The position numbers were made by a program, and so were the translations under genes. A DNA stretch of 64,000 bases, from contig NW_024037075.1 of NCBI RefSeq assembly GCF_015706575.1, positions 12,833,746 through 12,897,745 of the forward strand, in the 5' to 3' direction. Below, one piece after another: positions 22,159-34,287 of this stretch. Positions within the stretch are counted from its first letter, which is position 1; the number at the start of each line of letters is the position of its first letter. This DNA is from Patiria miniata (lineage: Eukaryota; Echinodermata; Asteroidea; Valvatida; Asterinidae). The notes under the pieces are model-generated. The model worked only from the letters and a program-made list of their open reading frames with translations, ran no database searches and was not told where the DNA came from.

Positions 22159-22770
22159 GTGAGATATCGCCGACGCAAACCCACATTAAAGGCCCTCGTG
22201 CTCAGTAGAGACATGAATGTAAATTTGTCAGCAGCCCATCAGAATAAAGTCAACAGAGCCACTTTTTAGTTTGCTGATGATATTATTCCCTTCTGGATTT
22301 GTGCCAGTTGGTTTTTTTTTGGCCAAGATTATGCCAACTTGAAAACAAAAAGATACCTGAACCACAGTCTTATGTGAAATTGGACTTTACAAATGCTGAG
22401 CTACGGTGGAAATTATACAAAGTTTTTAGCAACTTTTCTTACCCCAGTCTTTAAAAAAAACCAAACACTGAGATAATGCAGCCATGTATATATTGCTACG
22501 TTACCAAGCTGTGGCAATTCAAGGCCTAACACACATCTTTTACCTCCCATGGACCAGTTCAAGTCTCTGTGTAGGAATCTTACCATTGGGCATTACTCAA
22601 GCATTGGCACGAGTATTGATGGTACCTGGTATTGGCTACAGAATTTGACTGCCCAAATTCAGTGTCTGCTCCTGCGACTTTCACTGTTCAGCCAGACAGC
22701 ACTCACAGCTGGTCGTGCACAGAAACATGTGATGAGTGTCAACTACCCAACTCTTTCGTTCATTTTCCAG

Positions 22771-22933
22771 AGCATCTGTCGCCGGGGCGGCAGCTGGTTT
22801 GCCTCCTTCGGCTCTGGTTGCTGCCCAGACTGGTCTTGGCACAGCGGCTGTCATTGTCATGGACAAATCAGCCGACATAGTCAAATGCATCGCCAGGCTA
22901 ATCACCTTTTACAAGTATGAGAGCTGTGGACAG
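22771..22933 (+). pseudogene. NDUFV1: NDUFV1 fused exon, broken by the deletion
   Basis: It starts as the [14 protein letters not shown] exon and, at about 22811-22813, switches to the [19 protein letters not shown] exon. The junction shares GC with both parents. The downstream half is in a different frame from the upstream half, so this exon cannot contribute a normal subunit. The second half lacks a six-base insertion (atggcc) found in copy 2 and thus keeps the ancestral AAQTGLG reading. Confidence 0.9.
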
Positions 22934-23423
22934 GTACCTCAAACATTAGCTGTTGGCTAGTTGGAGAATATTCTGTATTTTGGATAGTGTATTAAGCCTT
23001 AAGAATATCTTGAAGATATCTGCATTTTAATGGAAATTATGCTGCATACAATCTGCTCATAGCCGCTGAATTACATAACCTTATTCAGAGTATTTTCCAT
23101 ATCTTCCATTTATGGGATGCTTGTTTCTGCTTGGCTAGGAAATCCATTTATGGGGCAAGTTGCATTCAAAAAGTGAAAGCCACCACAAGATGTCTTCAGA
23201 ATATTATTTCAAGTACATTTTCAAGTATCACTTTTGTGTTTGTAAAAATCCTTTAAACTGTTTGTCTTCAAGTTGCTTTGTCTAAAATAATCTAGCAAAT
23301 ATCCTGGAATTAGTCTTATTGAACATGAACAGTATGATACAAAAATACTGTAGCATCTAAAATTGCTTTGACTCAAATATTAAAATTGGGTTTGTGTGAT
23401 TCTACGTTTTCTTTTGAGTACAG

Positions 23424-23478
23424 TGCACACCGTGCAGGGAGAGAACAGGCTGGATGGAAACAGTCATGGATCGATTTG
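23424..23478 (+). CDS. NDUFV1: NDUFV1 exon, duplicate copy 1 (cluster N3 cysteines)
   Basis: A 55-base exon between ttgagtacag and TTTG|gtaaga encoding CTPCRERTGWMETVMDRF. It is identical to 25869-25923. It supplies the last two cysteines of the CxxCxxC motif when joined to ESCGQ. Because the preceding exon in copy 1 is fused, this copy is probably skipped or is an assembly duplicate. Confidence 0.85.
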
Positions 23479-23703
23479 GTAAGATCCCACTAACTGATGG
23501 AATGAGTTTGTCCTTAAAATTCCTAAACAAAATGTTCCCAACTGACTGCTTCATGATCAAAGCAGGTTGAAGAAACTGTGAAATTCACAAGTAGGAATCT
23601 GTTTCTTCAAATTAGTAACATCCACTGGGATAATCCAGGTGTCCATTGAAGCGATCACATCGCATATGACATATATTCTGTACATATTCCATTTGTCAAT
23701 AAG

Positions 23704-23976
23704 CAAGGGCGGATCCAGGGGGGGCCAAAGGGGGTTATGGCCCCCCTCAAAACGAAACCAATTTTTGTTTTTGTTTTTATGTGACATTGCAATAAAGGCA
23801 GGCAATGAGTACACCACCATCTTTTCCTCAAAAAAACATTGGTTAAAGTGGTCAGAAATTGCCTCAGATCGCACCACAGAGCATCTAGAATCCAAAAAAA
23901 TTTTTCCCCCACTTTTTGGGGGGACCCCAATTTTTTTTTTGCCCCCCCCCCAAATTGTGTTCTTGATCCGCCCTTG
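23704..23976. mobile_element. hAT-like MITE (CAAGGGCGGATCC termini)
   Basis: 273 bp, starting caagggcggatcca and ending gatccgcccttg. It is flanked by the 8-bp direct repeat TCAATAAG (23696-23703, 23977-23984). Interior shared with copies at 26149 and 37861. G/C homopolymers lie near both ends. The 8-bp duplication and lack of coding capacity fit a non-autonomous hAT element. Confidence 0.9.
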
Positions 23977-24223
23977 TCAATAAGGTCTTACTGAAACCAT
24001 CTACTGTTGAAGGAATGGTGCTGCAAGTGGTAATAACGGTCATTTTAAGGCACTTCATGCACACTTGCCAAAGACTTGTGACTTGACTTGAGACACGACC
24101 CTGATGCAGAGCTCAAACTGGGAGAAATACAGGAAAGAAAACTGGAGACACGAATGGGAGACATTGTCACAAACGGTCCACCAACTTGGGCTGTCAGCTG
24201 CTTTCTTTTTTGTTTATTGGCAG

Positions 24224-24333
24224 TGACTGGCAATGCCAAACCCGATGAGATTGACATGCTGTATGAGCTGAGCAAGCAGATTGAAGGGCAGACCATTTGT
24301 GCGCTAGGTGATGGAGCTGCATGGCCTGTACAG
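24224..24333 (+). CDS. NDUFV1: NDUFV1 exon, duplicate copy 1
   Basis: A 110-base exon (acceptor attggcag, donor CAG|gtattt) encoding [20 protein letters not shown] and [14 protein letters not shown]. The Cys in TICALGD is the fourth ligand of the N3 4Fe-4S cluster. The sequence is identical to 26669-26778. Its place in a transcript is doubtful because the last exon occurs only once, after copy 2. Confidence 0.85.
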
Positions 24334-24577
24334 GTATTTGTAAAAATCGGTAGCACTTTCAACATTTTCATCGAGTTAATGTCCATTTTCATCAGGGGCG
24401 AGAATCTTAAAGTAGTCATAAAAAAAAAGAGTTTGCGCTTTGTACCAAATTTTGACTGCCCAAATTCAGTGTCTGCTCCTGCGACTTTCACTGTTCAGCC
24501 AGACAGCACTCACAGCTGGTCGTGCACAGAAACATGTGATGAGTGTCAACTACCCAACTCTTTCGTTCATTTTCCAG

Positions 24578-24811
24578 AGCATCTGTCGCCGGGGCGGCAG
24601 CTGGTTTGCCTCCTTCGGCCGGGAGCGCAACTCGGGCACCAAGCTCTTCAACATCTCGGGCAGCGTGGTCAACCCTTGCACGGTGGAGGAGGAGATGTCC
24701 ATCCCGCTCCGGGGGCTGATTGAACGCCATGCTGGAGGCGTGATTGGGGGATGGGACAACCTCCTTGGGGTCATCCCAGGGGGGGTCCTCGACACCTGTC
24801 ATTCCCAAAAG
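24578..24811 (+). CDS. NDUFV1: NDUFV1 exon (with one-base frame change)
   Basis: After ttttccag the exon reads [40 protein letters not shown] and [19 protein letters not shown], then needs SSTPVIPK before the donor AAAAG|gtatgg. The last eight residues are in the next frame: a run of seven Gs at about 24779-24785 is one base longer than the protein requires. A homopolymer sequencing error is the simplest reading; a real disabling insertion is possible. Confidence 0.92.
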
Positions 24812-25218
24812 GTATGGAGTGCAGACAGGACAATTTTTGGTTTGGTTGAATGCTCCGTGCAGTGCACTTTTTACCACGACCCTTATCAATGCACATTTGT
24901 TTCAGCAAAGTTTCAATTTAGTTAACAAGATGTTTTTATGCCTTCTTTCTTTTTATGCCAAAAAATTCAGATTTTCATATTCATGAGCAAACATGCGACA
25001 TCATTCGAGGGAGAAGGCCTTTGCGTTCATGGACATCCCCATAATTCAGACTTAGTCTACTAGGAATTTCCCTTTGGAACCCCAAATTACACGCGCCAAC
25101 CACTTCTTTGAGAATTCTGAAAAAGCAAGCCTTAAAAACCTGCAGTTAACAAAAATTACGTTTGGTTTTATTTCATAGTGTTCAATCCCTATATTCAACT
25201 GTCTACTTTCTTCACCAG

Positions 25219-25378
25219 CGTATGTAGTGATGTCATGATGGATCTCGATGCTCTGGTTGCTGCCCATGGCCAGACTGGTCTTGGCACAGCGGCTGTCATT
25301 GTCATGGACAAATCAGCCGACATAGTCAAATGCATCGCCAGGCTAATCACCTTTTACAAGTATGAGAGCTGTGGACAG
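25219..25378 (+). CDS. NDUFV1: NDUFV1 exon
   Basis: A phase-2 acceptor (ttcaccag|C) joins AAAAG to give Ser, then [34 protein letters not shown] and FYKYESCGQ. The donor is CAG|gtacct, phase 0. Two residues (His-Gly) stand where the family and copy 1 have none, from a six-base duplication (atggcc). The first N3 cysteine lies in ESCGQ at the exon end. Confidence 0.94.
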
Positions 25379-25868
25379 GTACCTCAAACATTAGCTGTTG
25401 GCTAGTTGGAGAATATTCTGTATTTTGGATAGTGTATTAAGCCTTAAGAATATCTTGAAGATATCTGCATTTTAATGGAAATTATGCTGCATACAATCTG
25501 CTCATAGCCGCTGAATTACATAACCTTATTCAGAGTATTTTCCATATCTTCCATTTATGGGATGCTTGTTTCTGCTTGGCTAGGAAATCCATTTATGGGG
25601 CAAGTTGCATTCAAAAAGTGAAAGCCACCACAAGATGTCTTCAGAATATTATTTCAAGTACATTTTCAAGTATCACTTTTGTGTTTGTAAAAATCCTTTA
25701 AAGTGTTTGTCTTCAAGTTGCTTTGTCTAAAATAATCTAGCAAATATCCTGGAATTAGTCTTATTGAACATGAACAGTATGATACAAAAATACTGTAGCA
25801 TCTAAAATTGCTTTGACTCAAATATTAAAATTGGGTTTGTGTGATTCTACGTTTTCTTTTGAGTACAG

Positions 25869-25923
25869 TGCACACCGTGCAGGGAGAGAACAGGCTGGAT
25901 GGAAACAGTCATGGATCGATTTG
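25869..25923 (+). CDS. NDUFV1: NDUFV1 exon (cluster N3 cysteines)
   Basis: Encodes CTPCRERTGWMETVMDRF, completing the CGQCTPC iron-sulphur motif with the preceding exon. It ends in phase 1 at TTTG|gtaaga. It is identical to 23424-23478. Arg replaces the usual Gly after CRE (human CREGVDW). Confidence 0.93.
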
Positions 25924-26148
25924 GTAAGATCCCACTAACTGATGGAATGAGTTTGTCCTTAAAATTCCTAAACAAAATGTTCCCAACTGACTGCTTCATG
26001 ATCAAAGCAGGTTGAAGAAACTGTGAAATTCACAAGTAGGAATCTGTTTCTTCAAATTAGTAACATCCACTGGGATAATCCAGGTGTCCATTGAAGCGAT
26101 CACATCGCATATGACATATATTCTGTACATATTCCATTTGTCAATAAG

Positions 26149-26421
26149 CAAGGGCGGATCCAGGGGGGGCCAAAGGGGGTTATGGCCCCCCTCAAAACGA
26201 AACCAATTTTTGTTTTTGTTTTTATGTGACATTGCAATAAAGGCAGGCAATGAGTACACCACCATCTTTTCCTCAAAAAACATTGGTTAAAGTGGTCAGA
26301 AATTGCCTCAGATCGCACCACAGAGCATCTAGAATCCAAAAAAATTTTTCCCCCACTTTTTGGGGGGACCCCAATTTTTTTTTTGCCCCCCCCCCCAAAT
26401 TGTGTTCTTGATCCGCCCTTG
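26149..26421. mobile_element. hAT-like MITE, duplicate of 23704-23976
   Basis: The same termini and the same TCAATAAG flanks (26141-26148, 26422-26429) as the element in copy 1. It was copied with the surrounding segment rather than inserted independently. Confidence 0.9.
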
Positions 26422-26668
26422 TCAATAAGGTCTTACTGAAACCATCTACTGTTGAAGGAATGGTGCTGCAAGTGGTAATAACGGTCATTTTAAGGCACTT
26501 CATGCACACTTGCCAAAGACTTGTGACTTGACTTGAGACACGACCCTGATGCAGAGCTCAAACTGGGAGAAATACAGGAAAGAAAACTGGAGACACGAAT
26601 GGGAGACATTGTCACAAACGGTCCACCAACTTGGGCTGTCAGCTGCTTTCTTTTTTGTTTATTGGCAG

Positions 26669-26778
26669 TGACTGGCAATGCCAAACCCGATGAGATTGAC
26701 ATGCTGTATGAGCTGAGCAAGCAGATTGAAGGGCAGACCATTTGTGCGCTAGGTGATGGAGCTGCATGGCCTGTACAG
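26669..26778 (+). CDS. NDUFV1: NDUFV1 exon
   Basis: Encodes the C-terminal block [20 protein letters not shown] and [14 protein letters not shown] with the fourth N3 cysteine. The donor is CAG|gtattt in phase 0, and the next exon at 27266 continues with GLIRHYRPE as in vertebrates. Confidence 0.95.
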
Positions 26779-27265
26779 GTATTTGTAAAAATCGGTAGCA
26801 CTTTCAACATTTTCATCGAGTTAATGTCCATTTTCATCAGGGGCGAGAATCTTAAAGTAGTCATAAAAAAAAGAGTTTGCGCTTTGTACCACAAACTGAA
26901 ACAGCAAATTTGGCATGTTTTCTAAAAATATTGGCTATGATGCTCTTTTCCTATTCAAGTCAGCCCGAAAGGTTGACTTCTCCATTGAAGTCCTCAATGC
27001 ACTGAGGCTTAATATAAATGGCCATAATAGCAAAACCTTTAGGATTTACTATGAAACTTTTTTGGAATGAGCTCATTGTGTGAATTTGTCTTCGTGCATC
27101 CCAAGTTTCGAAAAGATCGAACATGGAACGGCTGAGATCTTAGGATCTCCTGGCTGTGATATGGAGAAAGCCAGGCTCTGTTGGGTTTAACTCTGTGCCT
27201 GGATGCGTCATTTGGCTTCACCGGTCTCCAGATCTTTAACAGTGACTTGTTGATTGCCCCTGCAG

Positions 27266-27361
27266 GGACTCATCCGTCACTACCGTCCGGAGCTGGAGAG
27301 AAGGATGCAAGAGTTCCATGAGCAGCAGCAGAAGAAACAGAAGGCTGTGGCTTCATCTTAG
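27266..27361 (+). CDS. NDUFV1: NDUFV1 terminal exon with stop
   Basis: Acceptor cccctgcag. Encodes GLIRHYRPELERRMQEFHEQ, then QQKKQKAVASS and TAG at 27359-27361. Length and composition match the vertebrate C-terminus (GLIRHFRPELEERMQRF). The 3' UTR probably runs through the gene-free stretch that follows; an ATTAAA at 28905-28910 is one candidate polyadenylation signal. Confidence 0.95.
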   Translation, partial: GLIRHYRPELERRMQEFHEQQQKKQKAVASS

Positions 27362-29400
27362 CAAGCCGGTCATCCCCAAGGAATGGAAGGAGGATGGATT
27401 TACGTGAAATGAAAACCTGGCACCTGGCCTCCATTATGTGGAAGAAAACTGTGGATTGTTCGGATTGGCTCTCAAAGGCTATATCTGGGATATCAAAGCT
27501 GTTGTCATACGCCTTCATGTCCAACATTGTCAAGGACATTCTCTTCTTGATATGCTTCAACAATCGCTTGTATCCCACTGACCGCGGCACATGCACTGAA
27601 CTGCATATTGAGTATCTTATATGCAGTGTATTGCATAAAGACTACCTCATGTTCGTTGCTTTTGTTAGCAACCTCCTTTCATCTTTGGTGGGAAACGGCA
27701 CAGTAGAGGAAAGGTCACACTGGAGTGATTGTGTTCACATTTCTTTCAGAAGAATTCATGGCCTTTAACCCTTACTACCCTAAGCCTGTCAGACTCCAAC
27801 AGCAGGTTTTGTGAGGTTTGGTACCATACCTGATGAACATGTTGTGGAATTTTTACTTGGTATCAAAGGCCCAGGGCGATGTTGTTGGATTTTGTGAGTG
27901 GGGACACACTAGGGGTCCTTGTGTACAGTGCCTGGCTAGTGGTACAATATACCAGGTGTTGAACTGCGCTTGATTTTGTCAGGTTTGTAAAAAATACGGC
28001 CCCTGTGCAAGTCATGCTATACTGCACAGGCCCATCCATACCATTCCACTCAAAATCTAACAGTGTCATCTGTTGGAGTTTGTCAGGTTTGGTACAGTGA
28101 CCTGCTTGTACAAGCTTATACATAGACATGCAAGTATCTGTTGGAGTTTGGTAGGTTCAGTATGCTTTCTAGGGCATGAACCTAGGGGGTTAAGGTTAAT
28201 CTTTTTGACTTTGATAAGACTAGTCACATGTAACAGAGTGAACAATGCCAAGGGCATGATATTGGCCACTTGCCAAGATGACATGCGGTGAACTGATCAA
28301 CATAGAATGTTGCCGTAGTTAATGACTGTTATTGTATGCAATGCGTTTTTACCCTGGAAGTGTGTATGATATCCACAGGGCACTGTGCCTCTCTCAAATG
28401 TTAAAGATGCCATGCACCTTAGCAGTCACCAATTGAAACTTTGACAATACGCTGTAATATCAAACATGACATTTTTCAGTCAGGTCAGAGTGCTCCTTTA
28501 ACCAAGTTGGTCGCATGTTCCAGTATTTGCAGAGCTATGAAGACAGCGGTTGAGATACTAACACAGGAAAAAAAACATTTGTAAATAAGTATTTCAGTGT
28601 GAACTAGATTGTGGATTATTCCTTAAAGAAATTTAATTGTTAACTAAAAATAGACTTGGAGGATATTGTTGCGTTTTAAGTTGGAAGCAGGTGGCTTTAC
28701 CACATTTTTGGAGGCTTTTACTCTCATGTCCGATTTTCTGTAATTATGTAATGCCAAAAAAATATTTAGTCACCCAAGTCATCTACATGATTCTGTAACA
28801 TGCTGTGATAAAGTCATTTGGTTGGCAGTTTCTTCATGTATTTTTTTTCTCTTCTTGTATTTAAGTTTAATATTGTTGAAACAATCAACCCTAGGCAGTC
28901 TTCAATTAAAACAAGTCGATGTTTGCTAACATTGAATTAAAACTCGACTCAATCAATGAGCATTTGTGTCATTGTTTCAATATCTCTGGATTCTTTATAC
29001 TCAAATGCACCCAAAGAAAAGCAAATTTCAGATTAGGGGCATCCTTCACAAGTCTTGCCTCGAAAAGCTCAGGAAAAAAGGCGACAAAATGTTTCCTGTG
29101 TTGTTCAATGTACATTGCAAACACCTGTGTGCCCCAAAACTGTTAACGCTGAAGGGTTACACATGTTTAAATTTTTCAGCAGAATCTTCAAGGTAAACAA
29201 TTTATCCTAAGAAATGCATGACAAAGGTCCTCCCCCTCACCTAGTTAGCCTCAAGGGGGGGGGGGGGGTGCAGCAAACACGAATACATATATATTAAACA
29301 GACTTGGAAAAAACTCAACAGCACATACTTCTAGGTAACCACAGCTTTATAATTCCAATCAGCAATTCAAAAGCATCATTTGTGAGCTTTCAGGAATTTT
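27362..29400 (+). other. NDUFV1: NDUFV1 3' flank / probable UTR
   Basis: No gene is recognised. Short related segments such as tgttggagtttgtcaggttt (about 28071) and ctgttggagtttggtaggtt (about 28138) suggest a small local repeat. A G homopolymer lies near 29257-29268. Confidence 0.5.
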
Positions 29401-32400
29401 CTACGTTTAAGTATTTTTGGCCCAGAGATTTGTTGATTCACATTCCTTGATAAGGCCCCCTAAAAAGTCTCCGGTTTCTGGTATGCGCGCGCGTCGCCGT
29501 AGCCATGCGCGTCGGCAAAATGAAAAAAAAAATTCAATGAAAGATGATGTCTCAAAACCGCCAAACTCACTGGTTTGACTGGAATCCTGCTGCTGCACAA
29601 TTTTAATGTGTTTTTAGATGGGGATATGGTCGAGAATAAGCTTTATGTGGCCTCTCTGGACTCCCATATATTTGCACTAAGTTTAGTCGGGCACCATTTG
29701 CAGTCATCAGCCGACATTTGAAGCTGAAGTGTACCTTGTCGGGCATCTGGGAAAGGCGTAAACTAATGATTTTCGCTACTTTTTTTTAAGATACCGACTT
29801 AAATTAAGCAATTCCGACTTGAGTCAAGTCTAATTGTTAAAGGTCAAGGGAAGTTGATCGTGCGTGCAATGATGTGGGCGCGCGCCCAGCCTCGACTCCA
29901 GGGGCGCGTGCATGCGCGTTCCTTCGTTCCTTACACTAACCCCTGGCCGTGATGATGACGTAAGTGACGTTGACTGGCTATTCAGAGCGTAATGCGCTCG
30001 CGTGCTTTGCACGTCTCGTCGCGTACAAAGGCTGCGCGATACCTGTACGTTATGGATTATGGCAGCCTCGTTTTTGCTAAAAAAAAAACCTGTATCTGCG
30101 GTTGTAAAACGACGAAAGGGGTTACGTACCTTTAAAACAAATCTTTGCTAAAAACAAACCTTATGTTTGAAAGCATTGATTTTTTAAAAACACAACTTTC
30201 AACATTTTAAAGATGGCGTCGGTTCGTAAAACGATAAACTGCAGCCCTAATTATGATGTACCGTATTTCAGCACATTTAAATTACACAATTCAGGGGTTA
30301 CGATCGCGCAAGGCAAGATGGGAAACAACATGGCGCTGCAAATTTGTACCCACGGGGCACGAGGTTGGCGCACGCTTTCTTTTTCAGCTCAGTGTGCGCC
30401 CTCTACAGCTAAAACAATGAACAGGCCTACAGATTGCAAATGCAAAGATGCGACGAACCTTAGACAAAAAAAAAAAATGAAAATTGACATATGTTTTTGA
30501 CATATTTCTAGCAAAAAGGTGGTATTTTACTCTACAAATTTCCGGTTTTTTAATGGTTTCTGCCCTGACCACATAGTAGGTCGGATCGGGCTAAAAGTTG
30601 GTGTGCGCATTGCTCATCAGGACCCACAAGCACAGCAATTTTTATCAAATTAATATGACATGAGGTAAAAAGTGCGTTGGTCTGACATGGAATGAACCCT
30701 ATACACCTTTAGAATTTCCCTCTGGAGACCCTTTTTAACCTATTGTGCCGGGTCTCCACAAGGCACCAGATATCCGTTCCTGATATGGCTCATAGAAGAA
30801 ACGCCTACACAAAATTTTGGGGTAGCGTAGATTAAACAGCTCAGCATATCCAGGGAAGTATTCGACCTGGAAATCACACAAATTGTAGCTTATCGCTCTC
30901 CACCGAGTTGATATACAAAAAAGTGACCCCCAGACAGTGTACATGATTCTTTTGTGTGGGTGTTTTGCTGTGGCGAGGGTTGCATGATTAACCCCAAAGC
31001 CATGCAAGGTAACAATAAGAGCTCGACCAGACCATGAACTCAAACATAGAAACGCTGCCAGCCTTTTGAAATTTCAAAAGGTAAATCGCTCAAAACTTGC
31101 TGTGCGGCATAATTCGACCGACAAAGGCGCTGGGAAACTTGTGAACATGGTGGGATAAATACAAACACACCTGCCGTCACTGCGCACCTAACTGCCCGCC
31201 AATGGACATTTCAATAATAAATTCATGATAATAATGCATGCATAGAGATGGCCTTGGCGGCACAAACTGTGAGGGGCCCATTGGAAATGTATGGGGCCAC
31301 TTTTTTTCACCGCCATTTTCTCAAAGGTCCTTCAAGTATTTTTAAGGCAAAACCTAGCGGGCTTGTCCGTACTTGGTTGGCTCACTCGCTCTGTGACGAA
31401 ACAGTCTTTACGATCACAGACATATGGACAGATCGTAAGGCCTTTTTTCTGTCCCACTCGCTCGGTTAAAAGAATGCATACACCTTAAAGTTAAAAATCG
31501 TAACAGGAAAATGTTCCTATACTACGACCATACCAGACCAGACTAGACCAGACTAGACCAGGCACCCCAAAAAGACCTGAAAAGAAGAACATATGCTTTT
31601 CATATCAAAGCCTTTTCCTTTCATGTTGAAATTCCTCTTACAATTCATTTGTATACAATTGCCATTGCCTAAAGAGCAAACTATTAATCAATCATACTTG
31701 CTTCAGAACACATTTATTTTCTTTTTTAAAGAAATAATAAAAAATGTCTTAGATTTGGGTTGGTCACCAATTAGATATAGCAGTTCTTTCACCCCATTAC
31801 TTTTGTTTTAATCCCGGCCTTGACTGTCGAATAGACATGCTTCATTAGGTTTTGTGACAGCCAGATGACTTATTTACTTTATGCATTATTTTGTTTGAGA
31901 CTCCAGCAGGAAGGCCAAAGTCACTAAGGGAGACAGGAAATGTAGTCCCTTCGTTCCAGAGTTCCTGGGGTCAACACAGTAGAGACAGAAAAGACCTGTG
32001 CAGGCCCATAACAAAGTATACTTCGTAGCTCGGCAGCTAGCTATTATGATTCGGACGAAGTCAACCAAAACAGACGCAGTAAACAAGATATGAAGCTATT
32101 GTGTGCCTATTGCAAAGCTAGAAACACGCTGAGAACTGCAATTTGCCCACGTTGATCAATTCTCCTTTGGACATCGAATGACTTGCAGCCCCTGCTACCC
32201 CCAGACTACGAATTGTTCTCACGACCCGATACATAAACTAGTTCAAACATCCTGACAACATGCATTGTCCTTTTTGAGCCAACGGTTCGCAAGCCAGTGC
32301 AAAAGCACCAGGTTAGAAACAAGTTCAGCCGTCAAACACTCTTTCCCGAACTACAAGGCAAGTGGTTGTTCCTCTCATTTTTTAAAAGACAACAAAACGC

Positions 32401-33280
32401 GCTATTACGTAGGTTCTGAAATGTATCACTATTGTTCGACGGGGATTCATCCATCAGGATTCACAAAAGATTCTTGTACTACTCAAGAGCAACATACACT
32501 GTGAAAGCATGTTCCTTTTTAATAAAGTTTCACTCCAAACAAAAATCAAGTCCCTTACAAAAACACCATCACGCCATAATTATTCGATGAAACCAGTTAC
32601 ACCTTCTACTTTAAAAGCAATTATGAACCAGCTGAACTTGTTAAGGGGCCATCCATTTTCGGTCATTATCACGAGCGTACAAACTACATGCCGAGAAGGG
32701 GTTGGCAAGCAACGTTACCCTTTTACAAGGAATTAAAAATGACGGTGGGAACCAATGGGAGAAACCGTCATTGTTCCCTTTTCATTTTGTACGCTACCGA
32801 ATGGGAGGGAGGGTCCGGCAAAATGAGTACAGTTTGTACGCTGGTAATGGTGATGGGAATGGAAGGCACCTGAATATGGGATAATTAAGTGGCAATTACC
32901 GGAAAATCTGCCCGATTTTAATCGGATTAGGGAACTTTTATCAAAACTGGTCATTCAATCAGTACTAAATTCACAGTGAAATGTATTATTCTGGCTGGCA
33001 TCTTTCAGAAGATAAAACCAAAAGTCCATTATAGTTTTTAAAAGGTGTCTCCAGCGGACCCGACTTTTAAAGATTTAAATTTTACTGTATACATGTATAG
33101 TGATTCTTGGTTGGCGATAATTTTAGATTTTAATACCACAGTTTTACTTAAAACAAACTGCTGTATGGAGCTTTTTCAGAAAAATTATATTAATTTTGCC
33201 TCGGTGTTAAAAATTATTCCATGCCCTTTAAATAATAACTGTGTTTAAATGACAGCAATAATTACAACCACAACAAATTG

Positions 33281-33846
33281 CATGTAGGCTACGAGTAAAA
33301 ATGAATGCTATATGTAAACTAAATATGCAATCGGTGAACTGAAGCTAAACTAAAATGAGACAGTTAATATAATATATTATGCAGTAGCAAATCAAAACTT
33401 GATAAGAACTCGCCTCTTTCGTACCTAAACTATTCTCAAAATTATCAAGCACTAACAAACTGGTTATACAAACAGATCTTATTTTTTTTTAATCACAAAT
33501 CTTCCAACATCACAAACAGCTAAAAATTCCTTAGATCATGGTGTACACTGCATCTTCTTTGAGCATGTAGGCTACGAGTAAAAATGAATGCTATATGTAA
33601 ACTAAATATGCAATCGGTGAACTGAAGCTAAACTAAAATGAGACAGTTAATATAATATATTATGCAGTAGCAAATCACAACTTGATAAGAACTCACCTCT
33701 TTCGTACCTAAACTATTCTCAAAATTATCAAGCACTAACAAACTGGTTATACAAACAGATCTTATTTTTTTTAATCACAAATCTTCCAACATCACAAACA
33801 GCTAAAAATTCCTTAGATCATGGTGTACACTGCATCTTCTTTGATC
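33281..33846 (+). repeat. 283-bp tandem duplication inside unit A
   Basis: The segment beginning catgtaggctacgagtaaaa occurs at 33281 and again at 33564, nearly identical over about 283 bp. Unit B has a single copy near 43601. The duplication is therefore younger than the segmental duplication, or was lost from B. Confidence 0.9.
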
Positions 33847-34287
33847 ATTATACGGCAGTGGTGAGGCGTAAAATCCGTATATGTTTTAAACTCGTACAAT
33901 TGCCCTTAGTCACAGCTTAATAATTGTTGGAAACTAAAACCTATCCGTTTTTCTAAACTGTTGCCAAAATCAGGTGACTTGTATGCGCAAACCAAGATTT
34001 AAATATTTCTTTTCTATTTGATATTTCACTGAGTTTTGAGGTCTGCATTCGCAACGTATTTGACGATTGATGCCCAGACAGCGCAGTCAACCTTCACTCA
34101 CCGACCAATCAGAAGACGCCAAATCAATCCTTACTTTTAGTTAGTATGGATTTATCAATGAATTCAATTTATTTTTACCACAAAGGTTTACACTCGTGCT
34201 TAATTTCATCCACATTATCACTCCAACAACTAAATTAATAACAATGCGAAACCTGTACCTTATTATACACCAAACACCGAATCCTCC

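Larger units (their letters stand above)
22643..24447 (+). repeat. tandem duplication, copy 1 (with internal deletion)
   Basis: From tttgactgcccaaattcagt to gtttgcgctttgtacca this block is almost base-for-base identical to 24451-26889, but about 635 bp shorter. The missing part corresponds to about 24618-25250 of copy 2 and joins the first third of one NDUFV1 exon to the middle of the next. Both copies carry the same MITE with the same target duplication, so duplication followed the MITE insertion. Confidence 0.92.
24451..26889 (+). repeat. tandem duplication, copy 2 (full length)
   Basis: About 2.44 kb, from tttgactgccc to gcgctttgtacca, carrying four intact-looking NDUFV1 exons and one MITE. 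Divergence from copy 1 is only a few bases plus small indels, implying a very recent event or two haplotypes placed in tandem by assembly. Confidence 0.92.

Noticed and set aside
23557-23983. Open frames over the MITE at 23704
   Set aside because: Non-conserved translations of a non-autonomous element, repeated at 26002-26339 and similar to 353-538.
24088-24723. 211-residue plus-strand frame joining NDUFV1 pieces
   Set aside because: It crosses introns and the duplication junction. The real exons inside it are annotated separately.
31248-31469. 73-residue frame repeated at 39386-39622
   Set aside because: It is duplicated only because the whole segment is duplicated; no domain, and an alternative frame is equally open.
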